DNA of 64,000 bases. Origin: Thuidium tamariscinum (Eukaryota; Streptophyta; Bryopsida; Hypnales; Thuidiaceae). A program made the translations under genes and the position numbers. The notes under the pieces are model-generated. The model was given only the letters and a program-made list of their open reading frames with translations, was not told the origin of the DNA and made no database searches. The stretch spans positions 41,817,082 to 41,881,081 of the forward strand of contig OX344751.2 in NCBI GenBank assembly GCA_947034885.2. The letters run 5' to 3'. This document shows, piece after piece, positions 48,052-59,000 of the stretch; the stretch's first letter is position 1, and each line of letters begins with the position of its first letter.

Positions 48052-51000
48052 TGTGGCAACCTAGAATTCACCTAAGCAGGTCCTTAAGCAAAATACGGGA
48101 AGGGGGATCTATTCAATCCCCATTTTTTTTGTTGTTTTCTTAGTTTTTACGCACAATTAGGACCAAGACCAGAAACCGGAAAACCCCAGACCGTAAACTA
48201 GAAACTACGTTAAGGGACAGCGTAAGAAAACCCGGATTCCGCCCACCTAGCGACCGAGACCGGATAGGCAATGAGTGGCTACCGAGTCTAGAGATCGTCG
48301 GGAACTCTCCCACGTGACCAGACTGGTTTAAACCTAACGGTCAGTAATTAATGCCGGGGGAAAAGTATAAGACCAGGGAAGCAGGGCCAAGTCCTGCCAC
48401 TTTCTTGCACACAATTCAAGAAAGAGTTTCCGGCCAGAGATAGAATATTCGGTCTACAGACAGAGAGAAGGGATAGATAATCTGTCAATCCGGTCTGGTA
48501 CATAGTTGAGCGATTAGCCCTACGCTAGCTAATAGGTTCTTGAGCGCGGGAGGTTCAGTCAAGTTGGACCGCACCTAGATAGTTTAGGCGTCAAGTGAGC
48601 GATGGCAGAAGAGGTGCAAGAAGAGCTAATTCTAGCCTTCCGAAATGTGAATCCGGTCGTGCCGACTGACGCGCAAGAGAAGCGGGAGCTGGAGGAAGAC
48701 CTCAGGCAGATGGGCTGCGAGGGGTTCATAGCTCATCTTTGGAACCTGAAGGATGAGGCGATGGTAGAGGAGCTGCTGACCGGCCAGACCAACGAGTGGA
48801 AGGGGACGGTCCGGGCACCGCCAAAGGAGTGGAGCGCGGCTATGTGGCGCAAGGTGTACACCTTCGAGCAAGGAGGAGATGCGACGGGCACCAGGACGGA
48901 CAAATTCCACCAGGGAAAGTTCCGCAGGCCCACCAACCCGAAGGACGGCTTTTCAGTGGCCGAGTGTGTGTCTGCTAGACACAAGAGGCTATTGCGGTTC
49001 ATGATGGCGATCCTGAACCCGGATAGGCCTAGCAGGATTACGGTCACCGTAGCCAACACAGTCTTTGGTGCGCTATCGGGGGACCGAAGAATAGATTGGG
49101 GGTTAGTCATGAGAGACCGGATGAACAGAATGGTGAAAGGGATTGGGAAGTCTAAACCCTCTTCCATTTCACCATTCCTGTTTCATCTATACCAATCGTT
49201 AGACCTCTTGAGAGAGAAGGAGAGGGAAGATTACGAGGTAGGGGCTGCAATGATAGAGTATGAGATTGCAAACCCGGAAGCTGAGAATGACCAAGATGAG
49301 GGTGACTCCGAAGATGAGAGTCAGGAAGGGCAGCAAGGAGGCACGTAGGAGGGAGACGAAGTTCCAGAGGTAGGAGGGGAGAATCCGCCTCTAGAGAACC
49401 CTGTAGGAGCCGGGGAAGCCCAGAAGGTAGATCCGGTCTGGGAACAGGATCCCTTACTAAAGATCCTGCGAGACCAGGATGACTTTAGGAAACACCACCT
49501 AGAGGAGAGAGGGTTGTTGCGAGGCATAAGCCACGCTCTAGGCTCTATCCCGCCCACCAAGATCATGGAGGTGTTGGGGGAATTAATTCAGGAAGCACAT
49601 GATAGCCGGGACAGAGAGGAGGTACTTCGGTTGACGAATCAGGTCTCAACCCTAAGGAGGGAGCTCCATCACGCTAAGGAGGAGCTGGATGAAGAGAGAC
49701 GCCTCACCACACAAGCCCGGAACACACTCGGAGAAATCGGAGAGTTCATCACGCATCCGGGCGAGGTCGTCAACAAGGCCATGCTTTTCGACAGGAAGGT
49801 GTTGGAAGCAAGCAAAATGGTGGGTCCCCAGATGCTTACAGCTCTGGTGGCCTACAACAAGAAGATGGAGGCAGCGTTGGAGAAGTGGCAGTCAGTAGTC
49901 ACGGAAGTCCAAGCTGGTTTTGCTCCGGTCTCAGGACCGGAAGAGCCAAAGATGGAGGAGGAGCAGCCGAAGGATCAGCCACCACCAGCAGCTGTCGAGG
50001 TAGAAGCCGGCACATCCGCATCGGCGAAGGAAGAAGGGATTAGGTCTGAAGCCGTGGCGGAGGAACCGGTCCCACCGACCTGGATTGAAGAACCCAGGGT
50101 TTCTCAACCCGAGAAGACCAAGGAGCCGGAACCCGAGTTGATTGTGTTGAGGGAGATAATCCGGGGAACTACACCACCAAGGGAGAAGACCAAGTTCATC
50201 ACCTTGCTGGATGATTCTCCAAGCAAGTCATCACCCACGGTCGTCACACAACCGAAGACCGGAGGGGAAACCAAGGCGACGGTGCAGGTCCGCTCCATAC
50301 TAAAGACCGGATCCGGATCCGGGTCACCAAGCAAGGGACCAGCCCGGACCGCCGAGAAAGTGGGAGAGCAGACCCCACAAAGCAAGATAGTGCACCACCC
50401 GCCCATTACCGGATTCAAGAAGAAGACCACGGAGACATCCAAGGTGAAGCGGAAGGCCCGGGATGAAGAGGAAGAGGAGTCAGACGAGGAAGATGAGGAC
50501 TCGGAGGAAGAGACCGACTCCGGTGATGAGTCAGAACAGTACTCAGACGCAAACCAAGTATTGGCAGAGACCAAGCAGACCAGGGCCAAGGCGCGGGGTA
50601 AGACCAAACCGAAACCCAAGCCCATCAAGATGTATCGGTCTCCGAAGAAGCAGCCATCCCGGAAAGGTGCATCGCTTGTCAAGAAGGTGAGGAAGTAGAG
50701 AAGCAGTAAACACCAAGTAGATAGGAAGGCGGCTAAAGTAGAATATATTTAGAATAGGTAGTTTTGAACCTAGACCGGATCCAGATTAATAGGATCTGAG
50801 ATCCTATTTTGTTGGTATTCTTGGAGTTTTGTGGAAGTCAACCCGCCCAAGTTGTAGAGGAATGTTACGTGGCATTCTTGGCGGCTAAGGTTGATTCCGT
50901 CTGTACTTTTAGGTTTTCTGGTAGTTTAGTATTTAAACCCGTTTCGTAATTGAATCCGGGCGCGCATTATGTTATCTTATTTTCGCAAGTTTTTTGTGTT

Positions 51001-52188
51001 GCAAATACAAGTCAGAACCTTTCTGATTCACTCTGGAGTGGACTATGTGCATGGGACCCTGTCAAAGTCTTGTGGTGATGGTTAGAATTGTAGCCTTGTG
51101 TGGATAGATGTGTGCCTGGATGTTCAGTTTATCCGGTCTCTGGACTTAAAGTGAATTCAGTTTTGATAGGGAATTTGTGCAGGATCCCACAGTGTTTTCT
51201 GAAATAGGCCTAGGGAGTATTCTATAGGAACAGACACTTGTAGAGTCTGGGTTTGAGATTGGGGAGGACTCGGCCAAATGCCAACTGAATGGTGATCCGG
51301 TCTCTGTAGAAGAAAGAAGGACTAGTTCGGAAATTCAGCTCTCTTGCACAAGCTACCGCCTTTATTCTACCAAGGCTTAGACTAATTGGGTAATCTGTCG
51401 TTGTAGTCGTTGTTAGGATTAGGCAGGAGTACTTGCGTGACCTGCTGGGTCGGATTGGTCCCGGTCCAGTTGTGAGGTATTTCGGTCTGGTCGTAGTAAT
51501 AGTTTCTTTTTCCTTATAAGTGGAACTTCTGACACTTTAAAACTTGAAGGGTAGGAGTAAGCTTCCTTCCTAAATGCCCAAACAAGCAGATCCCTCTTAT
51601 TAGCGAGGTAAAACTTACATTTGGTTACTAAATTTAGGGACTGGACCAACTCATAGCATCCGGTCTTTAGCTCATATATATAGTAAGGATAAGTATAAAC
51701 GCGAATGAAACATACTCGTACAATATCTATTTAAATTTGGAAAGATAAAGGATTGATCTGGTAAGTCAAGTCTAAGGACATCTTAGGAACCTTTGAGACC
51801 AAGACCGGATTAGTCTTTTGCTTGGGTTTTGCTGGGGTAACCACTAACGTGTTCCGATCTTTTGTCAACTTTCGACCAAATCCTTTGGGAACGATACACG
51901 AGTCACTTTAAGGCTAATTTAGTACATTATAACACCTTAGAGAAGGAATTGTGCTTTTTTGTGCTACGACAAAAGGACAATGTGGCCATCGACCTTCACG
52001 ACATCGACGACGACGCTTTGGAGAAGCGACTTTCTGAGGCGACCAAGGCTAGGGAGGAGTACAAGGTCATGGCCGACGCCGAGGCGGGCACGCAAGGGGC
52101 GGAGGCGGGCACGCAAGGAGGGTCAAGCTCGGGCGCGGGTACATTATAACGCCTTAGAGAAGGAATTGTACTTTCCTGTGCTACGACA
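48052..52188 (+). mobile_element. LTR-class retroelement unit, copy D (fossil, nearly whole; carries host DNA)
   Basis: Bounded by TGTGGCAACC and TGCTACGACA, with the 5-bp duplication CCTTT on both sides (48047-48051 and 52189-52193). It is inserted in exon 2 of the ParB-like gene. A TATA-like box lies near 48365. The coding region 48602-50698 is gag-like: its first 220 residues (HKRLLRFMMAILNPDRPSRI and neighbours) resemble a plant transposon protein domain, followed by a coiled coil and a long acidic, Pro/Glu/Lys-rich tail. It has about one break. The last 48 bp of the unit occur twice (51924-51971 and 52141-52188), with 169 bp of host sequence between. No paired LTRs are seen. Confidence 0.75.
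51972..52140 (+). repeat. Captured fragment of the ParB-like gene inside copy D
   Basis: These 169 bp match, with about one difference, the reverse complement of about 38448-38616, the gene sequence directly abutting the 3' end of copy C (encoding KDNVAINLHDIDDDALEKRL in the gene). In copy D they are bracketed by two copies of the unit's terminal 48 bp. This fits read-through from copy C or a relative into the flank, followed by a template switch back. Confidence 0.8.
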
Positions 52189-53296
52189 CCTTTACAGTAC
52201 ACGTACTTGCATTCGTGGCGAAATTGGTGCATGGGGAAGAAGTCAGTCACCATCTGCTCTACGATGGGTGCCCTGTTGGAATTGAAGATGAGCATCCACG
52301 TGTTCACCGTCGACGAAATGGAGTTGTCGGAGACGGTCTTGAGGGACTCCAAGATCGTCTTGTGGCCGGTTGTGGGATCCGACTTCTCGACCTTGGGGAA
52401 GTGACGGAAATCCATGATTCCGACTTCGTAGAACGCAATGCTTGCTGGACCCGAATGATAGGTTGTCCACCTCTCCTTCCTGAAGCACAACAACTGTGGG
52501 TCGAAGGCTGACTTTGCGCGAGACCACTTGCAGATGGAGCCTCGCGAGCACTGGCTGCAGTAGTCATGGCGCTTGTCATTGCACATGATCCGGTCGAGGC
52601 CATCGAGGACGTCGTTGGGGGCGTCCATCTTCGTCTTTCCGGACCCGCATTTGTTCCGCAACCACTTTTGGCCGATCCGCATCAAGGTCCACATGTGATG
52701 GCCCGTGATGCAGAGCTTCTTCTTCAGAGCGCTCCACTTGTCGGGCACCACCTCTCCGTCGTGGAGCACCCCCTCCACATCCCTCATTTCCATTCCCAGC
52801 ACTCGGTCGTATATCTCCTTCACCAACACGGTTTTTTGCTTTTTGTTGGTCGTCCACTGCGCGAAGGGAATGGCGGAGGTCCAGTTCTTCGGCCTCTGCA
52901 AGTAAACCTTGGGCGGCCTCCCGAGGATGTGGGTGGCGAGTTCTCTTATGGTGGCATCATCGAGACCTGCTAGGTTCTTCAACTGGTTCTGATTGATGGC
53001 CTGGAACTTGTAGATTTTCATGGCCCCGTCCTTGTCCGTAATCTCGTTGAACTAGCAGCCCGAGTCGATGTCGTGCAGTGAGCCCGACTCGTGTCTCTTG
53101 AATACCTCCTCCCTGTTGGACCACGTCTCGTTGGAGGCCATGATGATCTTCCGCTCTCCCATCTTGTCGAAGTCGATCTTTGGCCTCTTGGACCCTGGTG
53201 CCTGCTTCTTCCCTCCCACGGACTCGAAGCTCTACTCGACCTTGTCTTTAAAATCCTGCACACGGGGAGATCGTGTCAGGTTCTGCGAGGCACACT

Positions 53297-53459
53297 TCAG
53301 ACCGCGCGGTCTGATCTTGAGGGACTAGGACTATCAACAATAGCGACTAACGGATAAAGTCCCGAGACATTAGACCACGCGGTCTGAACCAGGGAAACTA
53401 AGACTGCACATCTGTGACTTCCAGACAACGACAAAACACTTTAGACCGCGCGGTCTGAA
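53297..53459. repeat. Intronic palindromes (3 copies)
   Basis: Three copies of the palindrome core lie inside the 225-bp first intron of the ParB-like gene: 53297-53314 (perfect TCAGACCGCGCGGTCTGA), 53370-53388 and 53440-53459. They make up a quarter of the intron. They are the same family as the upstream array. Confidence 0.85.
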
Positions 53460-54730
53460 GTTCTGATTCGATATTCATACCTCATAGTACTTGAAGTTGT
53501 CGTCTTACTGGGTGGCCCTCGTGTTCTTCCGATACTGGGCCGGCCGACCCGCGTTATCCCACAAGTGGCGGCAGTGGATGATCGTCGCAGGCAGCGATGA
53601 CAGGTACGGGCCGGTGACATTCCCATCGTTACACTTGCAGGACAACGCGTGCAAGTGGTCCTTGTTCGATGACCAGATGATTTCGCATGTCCACCTACAG
53701 AGCTTGTCCACCAGCAAAGCGTCGTCCACCTGAGTGACACCGGAGATGATCTCCTTGGCGGCCATCCACATGTGCTGGCCGTTGATGATCTTGAGCTTCC
53801 TTGCTCCGTGGCAATCGCTCCAGCACGTGGGTCTCTCGAGCGTGTCGGGCATCACTGTCAGAATTTTCTTGGTGTAGTTCACCTTGACCATGCGGTCCAG
53901 GACGGCCTCGATGCCTGCCTTCTCCAACGGCCTGAAGATGATTCCCGACTTCTCGTCGGCATGCACCATATCCTCCAAGTCCAACTCAAAGTAGCATCCC
54001 CTACCGAAGATGTATATGTAGTTGGACGCTTCCTTGAACTAGCGATTGGCCAACGCCTCCACCTTCAGACGCTTGCGCATCTCGGACTCGTGACCACGAC
54101 AGGGGTCCGGCTTGAAGTCCATCGCCACGGATAGCTTCGCCAGGACTTTGTCTGCAACGTCAACGACGGTGGATGGGTTGTCCACCCAGACGCCGTTCTC
54201 CTTCTTGTACGCCAGGCGTTGCGCCTCCTCTTTAGATAGCTCCGCGGAGTCCGCAATAGGACCTTGGGCGGAGGAACTCGGTGCCTCACGGGAATGCATA
54301 GGCTCCACGCCCTGTCGTCTCTGGCGGACAAATCTGTCTGCCTCATTCGCATCAGAGGTCGTCGCCTGCTCGACGTCCCTCTGGGGGTTCGCCTTCCGCT
54401 TGGAGGCCATGACTTTCGGTCGTGAAGTTGGACGAGCTTGGTCCTCAGCATTCTGCGCCGGAGACGGCGTTGCAGCAGGCGGAGCCTTGGATCTTCTACT
54501 CACTCTGGCCGGCTGACGCGAGCCGGACACTTCCAACGCACCTGGCAGAGCCGATGCCGGCGGGGGCCGGCTGCGCGTGCCCACAACTGAGCTTGAGGCA
54601 CCTACATTCCGAGTCTTCTTGGCGAGACGTCCTACCTGATCCATGACTCGTTTGTTCTTTCCCTGAGAGACAGAGTCCACCGTCAGCTTCTCCGTGTGGA
54701 TGGCGGTGCCCACCGTGAGGTACCTCTTGA

Positions 54731-54745
54731 TAGACTGCGCGGTCT
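54731..54745. repeat. Partial palindrome copy within exon 1
   Basis: AGACTGCGCGGTCT lies in the coding sequence of the ParB-like gene, where the minus strand reads ETAQS. It matches the array core except for one base. Confidence 0.6.
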
Positions 54746-55223
54746 CGAGAAAATCGCCCGTGTGGGCCTCGCAAGCGGCTTGAATATCTAGCATTAGGTT
54801 TTGGAATATGGGCGGAACGTGGCCGTAATTTTTCACCAGTCGCTCGGAACAGAAGGTCATTTTATCCTATACCCGAATGATGATGATTCCAAACGCATTG
54901 TTGCTTGAATTAATCACATCTATGAGGATGGCCTCCATAATTGCGACCATATTAATTACGACGAGGTTATAGAAGGATTTCCACCTCGCCCCTCCGTTCT
55001 TTGTGAATCCTAGCTCGAGACTAAATACGAGGGATTCCTCGAAGTTCGTCATTTCCACGGTCCATAAGGAATTGCTGGTCAGGAACTCTAGCGGCACCTT
55101 TCCCTCAACATCCGTTTCCCATGAATCGTGGATGAATTCAAGTGGAATGCATCGCAAGTAGCCCGTAAGGGGTGGCTCGCTCTCCAAGAACGACTCCATT
55201 ACTGTACACAGAACTAGTTCAAA

Positions 55224-56450
55224 TCAGACCGCGCGGTCTAAACCAATATTGGACTGGAACGACAGGTACTGTGATTGGCATGAGAGGGATTTCGAACCGC
55301 GCGGTCTAATTTTCATCTTCGCTCTCCCTAGTCTTACTCGGAATTGTCAATGGAATGGATCTGAATCACCCCTCAATGTAGTTCATACCTGACAAGTCCC
55401 AGAGTCGTCGCGTTCTGCCAACAAGGTTCAGATCGCGCAGTCTGAACTTCTCACGCCCCGATCCTTCAAGTCCATTCTGTTGTCCTAGCGCGGAACTAAT
55501 CCACAACTAGTTGCTTCGACTCATAGCTCCCTAGTCCCTCTACAAGATTTATCATTCCATGGTAAAAATTGAATAGCGCGGCTTGTCTTGTCGTGTAACT
55601 ACGCATTAGACATGTTCGTCTTCATAGCACACTTCCCTATGTTCAGAGCTTAGGGATCGAGGGTTTGTAATTGTTGGTTTCTATGGTTTTCTATTCACTA
55701 CTCGAGGATCAAACCGCGCGCTCTAATTCATCTTACTTCAGGGTGCCCTTGGTACAGAACCGACGTCTTCTGTATTCGAGTTTCATTGTGCATTGCACTG
55801 CGTCCGAGTGATCTATTACCCTTGACCTCAGTTGAAGGCTTTCTCTTTCAGTGGACTACAAGCGGTTTAGACCGCGCGGTCTGAAATGTTTCTTTGCCAA
55901 ATGCATGGGGCTTCTAGTACGATCTTCGAAGTACTTGTGGTCCATGGCTGCCAATGGTTCAGACCGCGCAGTCTACACTGTTCCTTCGATAAATAGAATT
56001 AGCCTGTAATAAGTTCTGTTGCGACCGTGTACGTGGAGCATTTCAGATCGCACGGTCTGAACTATTCTACCTCCCTGCGTTCTTCACCTCTGGTTATAAT
56101 TCTACATTACTGGCCATCTGCGTGTTTTGCCATGGTCCAGGCCGCGTGGTCTGAACTACGACAATGTCATGTTGGCTACACCCTTGAACAATCTCGTTTT
56201 TAACATCTTTGACGCTAGTGTCGGCACAGTTCAGACCGCGTGGTCTGAACTGTTCTTTCCTACATTCGTTGCACTCTTGCATAAATTCGTCTGCAGCATT
56301 CGGTGGACTGGGGTTGGCACGGTTTAGACTTGCGGTCTGAACCGTTCCTCTGTTACTTCGGCTTCGGAAACTACGACTACTCTTTACAGCATGCACTAGA
56401 GTGCTAGTTTCACGGTTCAAACCGCGCGGTCTGAACCATCAAACTAGCAC
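55224..56450. repeat. Palindrome array upstream of the ParB-like gene (11 copies)
   Basis: Copies of the core TCAGACCGCGCGGTCTGA, usually extended by GT/AC on the ends, are found at about 55224, 55291, 55426, 55709, 55865, 55957, 56042, 56134, 56227, 56319 and 56414. The last seven have centres 86-94 bp apart, mostly 93. The sequences between them are not alike. The outermost copy sits in a longer palindrome (56401-56450) with perfect 10-bp outer arms GTGCTAGTTT. Outer bases co-vary in some copies (AGTTC with GAACT at 56227; GGTTT with GAACC at 56319). All lie upstream of the gene's ATG at 55199. Bacterial ParB binds short palindromic parS sites near its gene. Whether these are binding sites is inference. 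A mobile palindrome family is the alternative. Confidence 0.85.
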
Positions 56451-57560
56451 TTCACTCATGGATCTTGTGGATTTCTGCGCGGTGTCTTGCTAACACAATT
56501 TTATCATTTCCTGTGCGCGGTTATAGGGTGCCTTTCCAAATTCAAAAGAGCAATGACAATTTGGGGGATTCCGTTACCTGTAGACTCCCGCACCACGTCA
56601 CAAGATGAATTGCACCGCTCAAAACACCAATTGGGCACAAACACAAACACACAACGCAACGCAACGCCACGAACAGCAACTGCAAGGTAATTTTGCAGCA
56701 ACAGCTTTCGCTCCAACGAAGTCGTTCACGGCAAAATCTGTCCAAAAATGACAAACAGCAACGAATCAAGCCATGCAAAACTACAGAAACGGACCCGTAG
56801 TCTTCGCGCATGCACACAAGGAAAGCCACTCTACCAGATGAAGTAACCCTACTAACCCTCAACAAGCGTGCCATTGCCAGTTACTCCAAAATGCGATGCA
56901 AGAACAAGTCGACTACAGAGAACCCACACGCGCAGAATGCATGAGAATCCACATCTGGTGAGCTACGTACCTGACGCCGCAGAAGTCACAAAAATGCCGC
57001 GCAAGTGAAGACACTGAGATACTCCGCTCCGGGCGCAAGTCAGGAACGCCGCCCAAGTCGTGCCAGTGTTCGGAAAACTACACCAGCCTCAAACCTCAAG
57101 CTTCTCCCTCACTCAGTCCCTCGTCCGCGCGCAAATGCTAACTCACAATGCAGCTACTACAGAACGTAATAAAGACAAGAAACAACCGCAACAGCAGAAG
57201 AAACACAAATGACAGGGCGCAGCGGGAGCTACAACGAACTAACGTGGAGCCGGAAGAACGAGCGGAAACGAAGTAGCGGCGCGGCGCGGAGATACAAAAT
57301 GAAAATGAAACCTACTGGCGAGGAGGAAGACCACCCAAGCCCGTTCCGAACCGCCCCCCGAGCCTCAACCAAACCAAGAAATCCTGCCGAAGCTGCACTG
57401 GACGTGACGCGTGGGTCGGAGCATGACCGAACCTGCCCCGAACAACACGCCAGCACCCGGACCTGCTTTTACCCCGAAATGACCTTGAATTTTCTTTAGC
57501 TCTAAGGAATTTACTCTACATTGAATAAAATGCCAACATTTTGATAAGTTGTACCAATTT
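56451..57560. other. GC-moderate region beyond the palindrome array, no gene assigned
   Basis: Several short frames are open (for example 57209-57499) but none has a recognisable domain, and splice signals do not link them. It may include the promoter or a 5' leader of the ParB-like gene. Confidence 0.35.
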
Positions 57561-57690
57561 TTTTTTAATTGTAACCGTACAAATTCTAACTAGACATGTT
57601 CGAGATTACATAGGAAAACAAAATACAACAATATCAATTACAGATTGGAAGATTATAATGTTTGATCACGGGGGTGTTAAAACTCTAAAA

Positions 57691-57942
57691 ATGGAAGATT
57701 AAAAATCATAAATGGAAGATTAAAAATCATAAATGGAAGATTAAACATCATAAATGGAAGATTAAAAATCATAAATGGAAGATTAAAAATCATAAATGGA
57801 AAATTAAAAATCATAAATGGAAGATTAAAAATCATAAATGGAAGATTAAAAATCATAAATGGAAAATTATAAATTATAAATGGAAGATTAAAAATCATAA
57901 ATGGAAAATTAAAAATCATAAATGGAAAGTCATAGATCATGC
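57691..57942. repeat. 21-bp minisatellite
   Basis: The motif ATGGAAGATTAAAAATCATAA repeats with an exact 21-bp period. The starts run from 57691 to 57922 without any insertion or deletion, giving 12 units with a few substitutions. The period is divisible by three, so the minus strand reads FMIFNLP repeatedly, which is a by-product and not a gene. Confidence 0.9.
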
Positions 57943-58204
57943 ATAGACATTTGGTACATAAACCAAAATCTACCAATGATTTTTTGAAATCCAAAAATGA
58001 AAGTTGAAGATCCAAAAATGAAATTTCAAATTTCAAATATGAAAATATCAAATAGGATGTAGAAATACATAATTGCCACCTCTCTTCATGTAGTTGAGTG
58101 TGGAGGACACGAGTACATACTAGTGTATTCAAAATATATATCATAGAGTAATAACTAGTATTTGTATTACAAAAATTGAAAAATTTAATTAAAAGTATAA
58201 AAGT

Positions 58205-58235
58205 AAAAATAAAAATAAAAATAAAAATAAACTCT
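58205..58235. repeat. AAAAAT microsatellite
   Basis: A short run of about five AAAAAT-type units (GTAAAAATAAAAATAAAAAT). It marks the start of an AT-rich tract. Confidence 0.7.
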
Positions 58236-58589
58236 AAAATTAAAACTTGAGCTAAAATTAAAATTAAAATTATAGTAGAAGTTAAACTAAATGTTCAAGC
58301 TAAAGTAATGGTCAAAATTATGAATTAAAGCACATACTATTCTTAACCCCTAAAGGACCATTGTCCCCTCGGGGGACAATTTGGAGTTCGGGCAGGTTCT
58401 GTAGACCTCAATTTTTAATGAATCTTTTTGAAACTTTTTCATAAGATAAGAAAACTGATTAGCTTCCAAAAATATAAATTTATAAAAATAATAAATAAGG
58501 TAGGTTTTATTTAGCTTCTAAAAATGCTTGAGGACAGATTCTGTCCTCAAGGTCATTATCGGGTTAAACGGAATCGTGAACTCCATACA

Positions 58590-59000
58590 CTAAAATTTAT
58601 GAATACTGTCACCATTATTTATCTATAAATCTTGAAAGAAAGAATTCTAAATTCCTTCTAATTCAATTACAAACTAGATATTGTCATTTTCTGACTAAAA
58701 CTTGTTGAAATACATATGGAATGAGGTTCTCTCAACATTGTGATTTCTTCCAGTTTCTCTGCTATTTACATATATAACATCACTTTTGCAAACACGATTC
58801 TCAACTAGGGTCAATGCAAGTTGACCACTTGATACATTTGTAATTTTAGAATGTGATGTACTCTATAAACAAGAAATCCGACCGATGGATAAGACAAGAA
58901 CTTCAAAAAATATCACCAAAAATTAGGATGACTTTCATTTCCAAAAGAACAAGACAAAAGTAGGACTTCAAATTTGTTGATCGTCCAAGAAAAAAAAAAA
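58590..59000 (+). repeat. Left member of a diverged inverted-repeat pair
   Basis: The sequence is similar to the reverse complement of about 62760-63190. Shared landmarks in order are TCAATTACAA...ATATTGTC, a CAATGCAAGTTGACC block, GACAAGAACTT, and ATGACTTTCAT followed by GGACTTCAA. Identity by eye is about 65-70%, with small gaps. It is non-coding. Confidence 0.6.

Larger units (their letters stand above)
37713..55199 (-). pseudogene. Large ParB-like / candidate methyltransferase host gene, split by transposons
   Basis: Start ATG 55199 (MESFLESEPPLTGYLRC). Exon 1 55199-53481; GT-AG intron 53480-53256; exon 2 53255-52194, continuing after copy D at 48046-47856; exon 3 47305-47097; exon 4 from 46975 to copy C; after copy C, a coiled-coil part 38616-37713. 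Residues about 406-487 (LDLEDMVHADEK ... ILTVMPDTLE ... KIINGQHMWMAAKEI) resemble a ParB/Srx-type domain, where VxDGxHRxxAA is the hallmark. A second, more diverged copy (LCITGHHMWTLMRIG) is near 757. Exon 3 (YLHFIDKFCRDQGTVMLVFA, then GAKAVSACL) resembles motif I of DNA methyltransferases. The frame holds over about 1380 codons. In-frame stops: TAG at 54867, 54039, 53232, 53052, 38340, 38217 and 37845, and TAA at 53505. The joins at exon 4 and across copy C are uncertain. Function is inferred only. Confidence 0.5.

Noticed and set aside
37713-55199. Nuclear code change with TAG read as Gln
   Set aside because: The in-frame TAGs fit Gln, as in some ciliates and ulvophyte algae. However, the two long CACTA genes (over 2100 codons) have none, and reading past the terminal TAG at 37713 gives unnatural sequence. 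CHG deamination explains it better.
53297-56450. CRISPR array
   Set aside because: Palindromic repeats with unlike spacers occur, but spacing is irregular in half the set, the repeat is itself palindromic and variable, copies lie in an intron and an exon, and no cas genes are present.
57677-58144. 155-aa protein of FMIFNLP repeats
   Set aside because: It is a by-product of the 21-bp minisatellite, whose period is a multiple of three.
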